From Bacillota bacterium (GTDB lineage Bacteria > Bacillota > Limnochordia > Darwinibacteriales > Darwinibacteriaceae): a stretch of DNA of 32,248 nucleotides. This document shows, in pieces, positions 1 to 7,952 of this stretch (its first letter is position 1; each line of letters opens with the position of its first letter). The stretch is from NCBI GenBank assembly GCA_012521295.1, contig JAAYMS010000057.1, forward strand, positions 1 through 32,248, in the 5' to 3' direction. The notes beneath the pieces are model-generated. The model had not been told where the DNA came from and ran no database searches. It saw only the letters and a list, made by a program, of their open reading frames with translations. The position numbers and the translations under genes are program-made.

Positions 1-2
1 TG

Positions 3-1796
3 GGCGATCCTTACAACGGCGAATGGCATGTATACACTGGCGGCTGGAGTGCTCCTGTTGTATATCGTGACCAAGGACATATCTTCAACCAGATGTATAC
101 TCGCCGCACCATGACTCAGCCGCTGTGGCAGGCCCTTGAGCCCATTCCTGAACTGGACGAGATTTCCGACAAACTATATCGGAAAGAATTCTCCACCATG
201 GAAGAGCGCAAAGCTCTGTACGAACGGGCACTGGAGCTGGCATTCGAAGATTCACCACGTATCTTCGTAGTTGACCAAACCTCCTTCCTGCCTCGCCGGG
301 CTGAAATTGCTGTTGCTTCTGACTTAGCAGGTGGCGTCTCTGGTACCGGCCTGTGGCCCACCACTCTGCGGAGAGGCGACGAAATCGGTGGAGTCATCAC
401 CATCGGTTCTCAGCAAGTTCTTGTAGAACCTTGGAACCCTGTTGCAGGTTCTAACTGGACCTTCGACCAACTGCCAATTCGGGCAACCTTTGACCGTGGG
501 ATCATGACCGACCCATTCACTGGTAACTATCATCCACATCGCATTGAGCGCATGGAAGTTATCGTTCTGGAAGGCCTGCCTGTAGCTAAGTCTTCTGACT
601 GGGTCGACCTGAAGTTCGCTAATGAGATTATCGTACCTGGCGATGCATGGGTAGAGTGGGATCCTGTAAATCAACGCTGGATCACCGCTGCTGAGAAATA
701 TGCTGACGAAGCAATCTGGGATGCTGAAACACAGACCTGGACAGCATTGGGCGAAGACCTTCCTGCAGGTCTAAAGACCAAGCGCAAGAGCGTGGTGTTC
801 TACAGAGAAGATCTGTGGGATACTGCTAAGTGGCATGATGGCAGCCCCGTAACCATCGGCGACATCCTCTTTACATTCACAATGGAGATGGACCTCGGTT
901 ACGAAGAAAGCCCATTCTATGATCCTGCTGCAGCAGCTGGACTCCAGACAACTCTGGCATCCTTCAGAGGCATGAAGCTCATTTCCATCGATCCATTCAT
1001 CTACGAGTACTACACTGAATCGTGGTCACTGGATGCGGAAATGAACATCAGCGACCTCTACTCTGTACACTTCAACTATGGTAAGGCACCATGGCCAACA
1101 CTGGCCCTCGGTTTGCTGGCTGAGCTCAACGGCGAACTCGCTTTCTCTGCTTCCAAGGCTAACGAACTTGATGCAGAATGGCTTGGCTATCAGTCCGGAC
1201 CCAGCCTGCCAATCTTGGCTAAGTGGCTTGACTATGCTATCGAGAACAACTGGCTGCCTTACAAGGACTTCCTTGGCCAGTACATCTCTGACGAAGAGAT
1301 TGCAACTCGTTATGCTAACGTCAAGAAATGGTACGAAGCTAAGGGTCACTTCTGGATTGGCGACGGCCCAATGTATCTCGAACGGGCTTACCCAATCGAG
1401 AAGATGGTACACCTGAAGCGGTTCGAAGATTACTCCGAACCAGCAGACAAGTGGTCCATGTTCGATGAGCCACGTGTAGCTGAAGTAGAAGTCAGCGGGC
1501 CTGCTCGGGTAACCTCCGGTAGCGAAGCAGTCTTTGAAGTAGAAGTAACCTTCAAGGGCGAGGCTTATAGGCTCGAGGATATCACCGAAGTGAAGTTCCT
1601 CGTACTTGACGCAGCCGGCAACGTAGCCCTGAGCGGCTTAGGCGAAGGCGTCGCCGATGGCTTGTTCGAAATCGTGCTGACCGAAGAGCAGACTGCAGCC
1701 CTGCCAGTAGGTTCCAACACCTTGGATGTAATCGTATTGCCAAGGCTGGTCGGTGGCGCAACCTTCGGTTCCCACACCTTCGTAACACTGCCATAA
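3..1796 (+). CDS. Peptide/oligopeptide ABC transporter substrate-binding protein (SBP family 5-like), 5'-truncated by the window edge, with an extra C-terminal beta-rich/Ig-like domain
   Basis: The frame is open from position 3 (GDPYNGEWHVYTGGWSAPVVYRDQGHIFNQMYTRR...) into the listed ORF at 93, so the ATG at 93 is probably internal. The protein contains SBP5-like text (LWDTAKWHDGSPVTIGDILFTFTM) and is followed by DppB/C/D/F-like genes. Confidence 0.88.
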   Translation, partial: GDPYNGEWHVYTGGWSAPVVYRDQGHIFNQMYTRRTMTQPLWQALEPIPELDEISDKLYRKEFSTMEERKALYERALELAFEDSPRIFVVDQTSFLPRRAEIAVASDLAGGVSGTGLWPTTLRRGDEIGGVITIGSQQVLVEPWNPVAGSNWTFDQLPIRATFDRGIMTDPFTGNYHPHRIERMEVIVLEGLPVAKSSDWVDLKFANEIIVPGDAWVEWDPVNQRWITAAEKYADEAIWDAETQTWTALGEDLPAGLKTKRKSVVFYREDLWDTAKWHDGSPVTIGDILFTFTMEMDLGYEESPFYDPAAAAGLQTTLASFRGMKLISIDPFIYEYYTESWSLDAEMNISDLYSVHFNYGKAPWPTLALGLLAELNGELAFSASKANELDAEWLGYQSGPSLPILAKWLDYAIENNWLPYKDFLGQYISDEEIATRYANVKKWYEAKGHFWIGDGPMYLERAYPIEKMVHLKRFEDYSEPADKWSMFDEPRVAEVEVSGPARVTSGSEAVFEVEVTFKGEAYRLEDITEVKFLVLDAAGNVALSGLGEGVADGLFEIVLTEEQTAALPVGSNTLDVIVLPRLVGGATFGSHTFVTLP

Positions 1797-1834
1797 ACTG
1801 CTGCAAGACATTTCAAATCTAGCGGAACAGTTGT

Positions 1835-1859
1835 GGAGGGCGTGGTTCCCACGCCCTCC
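1835..1859 (+). other. Intercistronic stem-loop (11-bp perfect stem, 3-nt loop) without U-tract
   Basis: GGAGGGCGTGG-TTC-CCACGCCCTCC between the SBP stop and the first permease; followed by CTTCGCC, not a T-run. Confidence 0.8.
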
Positions 1860-1903
1860 CTTCGCCGTTCTGCGCTTCCAGGCAAAAATCGGGAGGGGTA
1901 GTT

Positions 1904-3037
1904 GTGCCGAAAATTCAAACAGCCACTGATCGTGCCGTTCCTGCGAAGAGATCTACGTCAGGGACGTTTGCGCGAATTGCCCGCTATGCGTTTGTTCGTG
2001 GCGGGACGTTATTGATTACAGTTGTAATTGGAGTATACCTGGCCATTTTGATCGCCAATGGCGGCGGTTACGTGGACCAGATGCGGATTGGACAAGTCCG
2101 CGAAAAGATCAGCTTGCAGATTGCCGGTAATGAGGCGCTGCGCGATATGACCATGCAGGAACGACGAGAATACGAGCAGCGTCTTGTCGATCTGGAGATT
2201 CAACGTCTCGGTCTTGATCAACCGTTCATGGTTAGGAGCTTTAGGTATCTTTGGAATGGTTTAACCCTCAATCTCGGTTCAGCCGAGTATATGATTAGCG
2301 ACAGCGGATCTCGCCAAGTGCGCTATATTCTGGGAGAGCGTTTAGGACCAACTCTTCTATTAATGGCCACAGGTCAGCTGCTGTTATTCTTCAGCAGCGT
2401 GTTCTTTGCCCTCTTCTTGTCACGGCGCTACGGCACTGTATTAGACCGCATTGTCGTAGCAATGGCTCCAACATCTGCAGCACCAGCATGGTTTTACGGA
2501 ATCTTTCTTATTTTGATTTTTGCTGCTCTGCTAGGCTGGCTGCCCTTTGGAGGAATGGTTGATGCACCGCCACCACAGAATCCATGGTTGCGGGCATTGA
2601 GTGTGCTAAAGCACATGGTTCTGCCTGTTGCTTCTATTGTAATTAGCTCCATTTTCTACAACTCATACTACTGGCGGACGTTCTTCCTGATCTACTCCAG
2701 TGAAGATTATGTAGATATGGCGAAGGCTAAGGGGCTCCCATCCGGGGCAATTGAACGGCGGTATGTCCTCCGTCCTACTCTGCCCACGATTGTTACAAGC
2801 TTTGCCTTGACATTGATCGGTCTCTGGACAGGGGCAATTGTGTTAGAGACTGTCTTTGGGTGGCCTGGTATTGGACGAGTAACTCAGACGGCCATCAACC
2901 TGTATGATACCCCAGTTATTGTGGGTACGGTAGTGATTTACGCATACCTCTTAGGTCTGACAGTGTTCTTGCTTGATATCGTCTATGCTATCGTCGACCC
3001 AAGAGTAAAACTTGGCGGGGGGGATCGCCGGTCATGA
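1904..3037 (+). CDS. ABC transporter permease, DppB/OppB-like
   Basis: GTG start after GGGAGGGG. Multi-TM protein with the binding-protein-dependent permease EAA-like region (YVDMAKAKGLPSGAIERRYVLRPTLPTIVT...) and the LGLDQP motif typical of DppB N-termini. Confidence 0.92.
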   Translation: MPKIQTATDRAVPAKRSTSGTFARIARYAFVRGGTLLITVVIGVYLAILIANGGGYVDQMRIGQVREKISLQIAGNEALRDMTMQERREYEQRLVDLEIQRLGLDQPFMVRSFRYLWNGLTLNLGSAEYMISDSGSRQVRYILGERLGPTLLLMATGQLLLFFSSVFFALFLSRRYGTVLDRIVVAMAPTSAAPAWFYGIFLILIFAALLGWLPFGGMVDAPPPQNPWLRALSVLKHMVLPVASIVISSIFYNSYYWRTFFLIYSSEDYVDMAKAKGLPSGAIERRYVLRPTLPTIVTSFALTLIGLWTGAIVLETVFGWPGIGRVTQTAINLYDTPVIVGTVVIYAYLLGLTVFLLDIVYAIVDPRVKLGGGDRRS

Positions 3038-4374
3038 ACAAGATAAGAAACTTCTTCGAACAGCTGCGCAGCTATCCCAGCGCCTTTGCCGGGTTAGCCG
3101 TAATCGTCTTCATGGTATGTATGGCTATCTACGCCATAATTGCTATTCCGTATAATGAAGCTGTGCGCTTGTGGCGCGGTGGAGATAATGTATGGCTCGA
3201 AACACCACGGAATGCCAGCCCGGCCTGGACGAACTACTTCCGTAAGGATAAACTTCCTGAGACAATTGTCCTCAAGACCACGGAGGATCCAAGCCTGAAG
3301 ACAGTGGTACCATTGGGTGGCGGAGTTTCCGTAAATGATATGGTCTTCACCTTTGATTATCATTACGATGGATTTCCGTCTGAACTGTCCATGTTCTTCA
3401 CCTCTACCTTTAAGTCTGCTCGGCCTAATGTTTCTATTAAGTGGATTACACCCGATGGGCGTGAAATCCGCCTGACAGACATGAGTATCCGGAACAGTGA
3501 ATCATATCGGATTTCTCAAGACAACTCTGTTTCCCGCCGTGTTCGCGGCCTCGCACCTGAAGTAGGGCTTTTTGCTGATCCGAACGATCCTTCCAAGGTT
3601 AATAAGGGTACCTACAAGGTAGTAGTAGAAGGACTTGTCTTTGAGGAAGGCTCCACTCTAGATGGTTCTCTTGTAGTCTACGGACAGGTTCATGGCATGG
3701 CTGGAACAGACCATCGCCGCCGGGATATTGGCGTTGCGTTGTTGTGGGGAACTCCGGTTGCCCTGTCCTTCGGGTTGCTGGCAGCTGTTGGTTCGTCCCT
3801 TACTACAATGCTTCTTGCTGCGGCAGCAGTCTGGTTTGGCGGGTGGGTTGATAATGTCATTCGTCGCATCAATGAAATCGTTATGATTCTGCCGACCCTA
3901 CCCATCCTGATCATGGTTGGCCTCTTCTACTCAAGAAGTATATGGGCGATATTAGGAGTGGTCATCCTCTTAGGAATCTTTGGCTCGGGTATTCTCACGT
4001 ACAGATCAATGTTCCTGCAGGTTAAGGAATCTGGTTACATTGATGCAGCTCGAGCCTATGGAGCAAGCAGCGGCCGGATTATCCTGCGGTACATGATTCC
4101 AAAGGTTATCCCGGTCCTGATTCCGCAGTTTGTAGCGCAAGTGCCCAACTATGTGTTCCTAGAAGCAACGCTGGCAGTTCTGGGCTTGGGTGACCCTGTC
4201 CTGCCAACATGGGGCAAACTGCTCAACGACGCTTACACAAACGGTGCCCTATTTACAGGTCACTATTACTGGGTATTAGAACCGGCAGTCCTGCTGGTGA
4301 TTACGGGCTTAGGGTTTGCCATGCTCGGCTTTGCCCTTGACCGAATCTTTAACCCACGTCTGAGGGGGCTATAG
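3034..4374 (+). CDS. ABC transporter permease, DppC/OppC-like, with a large extracytoplasmic insertion between TM1 and TM2
   Basis: 4-nt overlap with the upstream gene. EAA-like loop (GYIDAARAYGASSGRIILRYMIPKVIPVL) and C-terminal FNPRLRGL. About 185 aa lie between TM1 and the conserved HRRRDIG region. Confidence 0.92.
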   Translation: MNKIRNFFEQLRSYPSAFAGLAVIVFMVCMAIYAIIAIPYNEAVRLWRGGDNVWLETPRNASPAWTNYFRKDKLPETIVLKTTEDPSLKTVVPLGGGVSVNDMVFTFDYHYDGFPSELSMFFTSTFKSARPNVSIKWITPDGREIRLTDMSIRNSESYRISQDNSVSRRVRGLAPEVGLFADPNDPSKVNKGTYKVVVEGLVFEEGSTLDGSLVVYGQVHGMAGTDHRRRDIGVALLWGTPVALSFGLLAAVGSSLTTMLLAAAAVWFGGWVDNVIRRINEIVMILPTLPILIMVGLFYSRSIWAILGVVILLGIFGSGILTYRSMFLQVKESGYIDAARAYGASSGRIILRYMIPKVIPVLIPQFVAQVPNYVFLEATLAVLGLGDPVLPTWGKLLNDAYTNGALFTGHYYWVLEPAVLLVITGLGFAMLGFALDRIFNPRLRGL

Positions 4375-4375
4375 T

Positions 4376-5362
4376 ATGAGTAACGATGTAGTGCTAGATG
4401 TACGCGATTTAAAGCTGCACTTCCGCACCCGCAAGGGCTCGGTCCAAGCAGTAGACGGAGTAAGTTTTCAGCTTAAGCGCGGCCGCACTCTAGCTGTTGT
4501 AGGTGAATCCGGCTGCGGTAAGACTTCGTTGGTTAAAGCTATCATGCGCCTACTTCCCCGCAACATCGAAGTCTATTCGGGTGAAGTCTATTTTAACGGC
4601 GTTGATGTAATGAAATACAGCGATGAGCAATTCCGCAAAGAGATTCGCTGGAAGAAGATGGCGATGGTGCCTCAGGCATCTATGAACTCGTTGAATCCAG
4701 TTATCCGCATCGCTGATCAAATTGCTGAACCACTCCTGCTCCATAACAAGGACATGACAAAGGAAAAGGCTATGGAGCGAGTAGCTGAAGTGTTTTCAAT
4801 TGTTGGGTTGCCGCTCGACTTCCTGCAGCGGTATCCCTTCGAACTGAGCGGTGGTATGCGCCAGAGAGCAACCATTGCAATGGCCCTGGTTACCAATCCA
4901 GAGCTAGTGGTACTGGATGAACCATCCTCTGCCCTGGACCTGCTCACCCAGGCCAACCTAATGAACGTGCTCAAACGCATCAAACACGAAATGGGCACTA
5001 CGTTTATTCTTATCACTCACGACATTGGTACAGCCAGTGAGCTAGCTGATGAGATTGCTGTAATGTACGCAGGTGAAATGGTGGAACGCTGCAGTGCAGA
5101 GTATTTCTACGACGACGCACGCCATCCGTATTCCAATAAACTGATGGCCAGTGTACCGACACTGCGGGAGGACAAGGAGCTGCAGTTCATCCCAGGTCAG
5201 CCCCCTTCCCTGATCAATCCACCTACTGGATGCCGCTTTGCTGAACGCTGTCACAAGCGTTTCAAGAAGTGTGCCGAGCACCCACCTGTGGTTGATGTAG
5301 GTCATGGCCAGCGGGTCCAGTGCTGGCTCTATGATGAAGAAGGGGAGGTAAAACATGCCTAG
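4376..5362 (+). CDS. Peptide ABC transporter ATP-binding protein, DppD/OppD-like
   Basis: Walker A GESGCGKTS, signature LSGGMRQR, Walker B LVVLDEPSSALD, and the C-terminal Cys-rich oligopeptide-transporter motif (PPTGCRFAERCHKRFKKCAEHPP). Confidence 0.95.
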   Translation: MSNDVVLDVRDLKLHFRTRKGSVQAVDGVSFQLKRGRTLAVVGESGCGKTSLVKAIMRLLPRNIEVYSGEVYFNGVDVMKYSDEQFRKEIRWKKMAMVPQASMNSLNPVIRIADQIAEPLLLHNKDMTKEKAMERVAEVFSIVGLPLDFLQRYPFELSGGMRQRATIAMALVTNPELVVLDEPSSALDLLTQANLMNVLKRIKHEMGTTFILITHDIGTASELADEIAVMYAGEMVERCSAEYFYDDARHPYSNKLMASVPTLREDKELQFIPGQPPSLINPPTGCRFAERCHKRFKKCAEHPPVVDVGHGQRVQCWLYDEEGEVKHA

Positions 5363-6389
5363 CACAGCTCTAAAGATGCAGCCAGAAACGAGGCAGGCTA
5401 TGCCTATCTTGGCTGTAGAAGACCTCCATACATGGTTTGAAATCCGGCGCATGGGTTTCTTCAAGGCTGGAGATGTAAGGGCTCTCGACGGAGTATCATT
5501 CGAGCTCTATGCTGGTGAAACGGTATCAATCGTCGGAGAAAGCGGTTGTGGAAAAAGCACCCTGGCCAAGACTATTCTTGGCCTGCACAAACCCACTAAG
5601 GGTAAGATCTACTTCGAAGGTAAAGACCTGAGTGAGCTAGATAAACACCAGCTGAAGGAATACCGTGCCAAGGTCGGATATATTCAGCAAGACCCCTACG
5701 GTGCACTTCCATCGTTCATGACTGTGGAGCGCATTCTTAAAGAGCCCATGATCATTAACGGCATTACCGACAAAGACGAGCAGAAGCGCCGTATTCGGCA
5801 GGTGCTCGAAGAAGTGAAGTTAGCACCAATTGAGGACTTTTTGCCTAAGTTCCCACACATGCTTAGCGGTGGCCAGCAGCAGCGTCTGGTAATTGCCAGA
5901 GCGATGATTCTTCAGCCTAGGTTGCTAATCGCTGACGAGCCTGTATCCATGCTGGATGCTTCTGTGCGTGTAGAGATTCTCCAGCTTCTACAGAAGCTCC
6001 AATATGACCATAACTTGGCGATCATTTATATCACGCACGACTTGTCTACCGTGCGGTACTTCTCTGAGCGAATCTTCTCCATGTATGGAGCGAAAATCAT
6101 CGAGAAAGCTGCGACCAAGTCGCTGCTGAAGAATCCTCTGCATCCTTACACCCAAGCTCTGTTTGAAGCAACTTCCGACCCGGATGCAGAGAACCTAAAA
6201 ACCTTTAAGGATGTTCCGACGGGTGAACCACCTAGTCTGCTCAATCCACCGCCTGGATGCAGATTCCATCCACGCTGCCGTAAGATGATCAAAGGCCTGT
6301 GTGACGTGGAGATACCCCCAGAATTCCAAGTAACGGAGGATCAAAGTACAGCTTGCTGGCTGTACAAAGACCATGCACAGGGAAAATAA
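5355..6389 (+). CDS. Peptide ABC transporter ATP-binding protein, DppF/OppF-like
   Basis: Walker A GESGCGKST, signature LSGGQQQR, Walker B LLIADEPVSMLD, and the C-terminal PPPGCRFHPRCRKM motif. Confidence 0.95.
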   Translation: MPSTALKMQPETRQAMPILAVEDLHTWFEIRRMGFFKAGDVRALDGVSFELYAGETVSIVGESGCGKSTLAKTILGLHKPTKGKIYFEGKDLSELDKHQLKEYRAKVGYIQQDPYGALPSFMTVERILKEPMIINGITDKDEQKRRIRQVLEEVKLAPIEDFLPKFPHMLSGGQQQRLVIARAMILQPRLLIADEPVSMLDASVRVEILQLLQKLQYDHNLAIIYITHDLSTVRYFSERIFSMYGAKIIEKAATKSLLKNPLHPYTQALFEATSDPDAENLKTFKDVPTGEPPSLLNPPPGCRFHPRCRKMIKGLCDVEIPPEFQVTEDQSTACWLYKDHAQGK

Positions 6390-6393
6390 ACAG

Positions 6394-6585
6394 ATGATTG
6401 TCGGTGGAGCCATGCTGTTGGTGGGTTGGGTGATCTTGATGGGTATAGTCGTCGAAGTAATCCCCGCCCATATCGTTTTGAGTCTGTCTGCCTATGCCCT
6501 TACCCTCATTGGGTTTATGGTAGGCATGATGGGAGCTATCGCCAAGATACGCATTCAGCGCTCCCGCGACAAGTTCGACATCTGA
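6394..6585 (+). CDS. Small two-TM membrane protein of unknown function
   Basis: Hydrophobic ORF MIVGGAMLLVGWVILMGIVVEVIPAHIVLSLSAYALTLIGFMVGMMGAIAKIRIQRSRDKFDI, directly downstream of or overlapping dppF and upstream of the terminator. The ORF track starts it at 6373. Confidence 0.6.
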   Translation: MIVGGAMLLVGWVILMGIVVEVIPAHIVLSLSAYALTLIGFMVGMMGAIAKIRIQRSRDKFDI

Positions 6586-6592
6586 AATCAAA

Positions 6593-6617
6593 AAGGCACA
6601 TCGTTGTGATGTGCCTT
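6593..6617. terminator. Bidirectional intrinsic terminator between convergent genes
   Basis: AAGGCACATC-GTTGT-GATGTGCCTT (10-bp stem) followed on + by ATTCTTTT and preceded by an A-run that gives a T-run on -. Confidence 0.85.
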
Positions 6618-7623
6618 ATTCTTTTCCCAAGGCCTCTCGGTAAACAGAGAGCGTCTTTCTGCCCATGTTCTTTACATCGAAGTAGTTCTCAGCGATCTGC
6701 CGCGCCTTTTTTCGGAGGGCCTCAATTTCACCCGAGCGAGCAATTGCTAAAATGTCGTGCAGGAGAGCCTCGGGTTTGGGCTGCGGCAGATGATACTGCG
6801 GAAAGGCATCAGTGGCGTAGTTCAACCTCTCCAGTAACTGAGGCGTAACACGGCCGCCATAGCCGTGGCCAAGCAGCATACCTATGCTTCCGCAGGCCAT
6901 AGCTTCGCGAAGCGATCTCCCATGGGCGAAAGTGATGTGACTTCTCTGAAGCTCTGCAACTGGATCTTTCACCCATCCTGTTATGGGAATGTTCTTCAGG
7001 TGAATGTCAGCTTGCCCCACCGCTCGCAGCCGGATTCCCGCTGGAAGCAAAGGGGCCACCTCATCTAGTACCTGCAGTCCCCTCGACAATCTCCCATCAA
7101 CTCTGCCGAACCATAGGATCGAGATTTCTTCATTATCAGGGGTACGCTTTGGCTTGAACACAGTAAGATCGACGCCATTAGGGATTATGACAGTCTTGCG
7201 TTTCCAGGGGCCGAGGTACCGGGCCTGAGCTGGCCCTACAGCTATAATGCGTCTTGCCTGGGCTAATACATCCCAATAGACCGCGCCCCATAGGAAGACT
7301 GAGTGAAGTGTCACTACTAGAGGGATTCTCGCCTCAGCAGCAGCCAAAGCAGCTGCTTTAAATGTTAGGAAAGAGTGTGCATGGATTAAGTCCCAATCCC
7401 CTTCTGCTGCAATTTTAAGCAGTTCCTCATCCTTCTCATATTCCCAGGTTTCTACCTCACCTAGACCTTGCTTAAGCTCTTCCGCTTCTGCTGGTGATAC
7501 ATACTGGGTCCTGAGAAAGGCAGCGCCGGCTTGGATAGAACTGTCCCTGCAGTACTTCAGCAGATCTTGCACGTGCGTCATTAATCCGCTGTGGCACAAG
7601 ATCGACGTCATAAGAACCTTCAC
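6616..7623 (-). CDS. Glycosyltransferase family 4-type protein
   Basis: GT4-like text: N-terminal MKVLMTSILCHSGLMTHVQDL, DLIHAHSFLTFKAAALAA, IIPNGVDLTVFKP, SILWFGRVDGR, SLREAMACG. SD AGGAGGAATGCTGTG at the start. Confidence 0.85.
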   Translation of the reverse strand: MKVLMTSILCHSGLMTHVQDLLKYCRDSSIQAGAAFLRTQYVSPAEAEELKQGLGEVETWEYEKDEELLKIAAEGDWDLIHAHSFLTFKAAALAAAEARIPLVVTLHSVFLWGAVYWDVLAQARRIIAVGPAQARYLGPWKRKTVIIPNGVDLTVFKPKRTPDNEEISILWFGRVDGRLSRGLQVLDEVAPLLPAGIRLRAVGQADIHLKNIPITGWVKDPVAELQRSHITFAHGRSLREAMACGSIGMLLGHGYGGRVTPQLLERLNYATDAFPQYHLPQPKPEALLHDILAIARSGEIEALRKKARQIAENYFDVKNMGRKTLSVYREALGKE

Positions 7624-7645
7624 AGCATTCCTCCTCGGTGTATGG

Positions 7646-7665
7646 GGAGGCCGACTGCGGCCTCC
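7646..7665. other. Stem-loop between the smORF and the GT4 gene
   Basis: GGAGGCCG-ACTG-CGGCCTCC, perfect 8-bp stem, no U-tract on either strand. Confidence 0.65.
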
Positions 7666-7677
7666 AAACCTAAGAAA

Positions 7678-7761
7678 CTACGAACCAAAATAGATAATCG
7701 CCAGAAGAACTACAAGCAGGCTGACTAGGATAATTGCATTGACATCTAATCCTGGATACAT
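7678..7761 (-). CDS. 27-aa single-TM small protein (not in the ORF track)
   Basis: The - strand reads ATG TAT CCA GGA ... TCG TAG = MYPGLDVNAIILVSLLVVLLAIIYFGS, preceded by AGGTGGGAGGGATTCC-ATG. One clean hydrophobic helix and good SD spacing. Confidence 0.6.
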   Translation of the reverse strand: MYPGLDVNAIILVSLLVVLLAIIYFGS

Positions 7762-7952
7762 GGAATCCCTCCCACCTTATCTAGTCGCCAAGCAAAATCT
7801 GCTCTTGTGTATAGCTATGCACCCTTGCCCTTCGTTGAGATGGTTCCGTATTCCTAAACAGCCATATATAGGAGCGCGAGTCCGGTACAGGCTGCCTTCG
7901 GGCTTCATATCTTGGAATAAGTTCTCACATCTCAGAAGGAGGATTCCACTAT

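Noticed and set aside
116-674. Antisense ORFs inside the substrate-binding protein gene (and many similar ones across the window, e.g. 1026..1412, 19352..19864, 24047..24358)
   Set aside because: Lie wholly inside well-supported genes on the opposite strand with no domain-like composition; expected by chance in this sequence.
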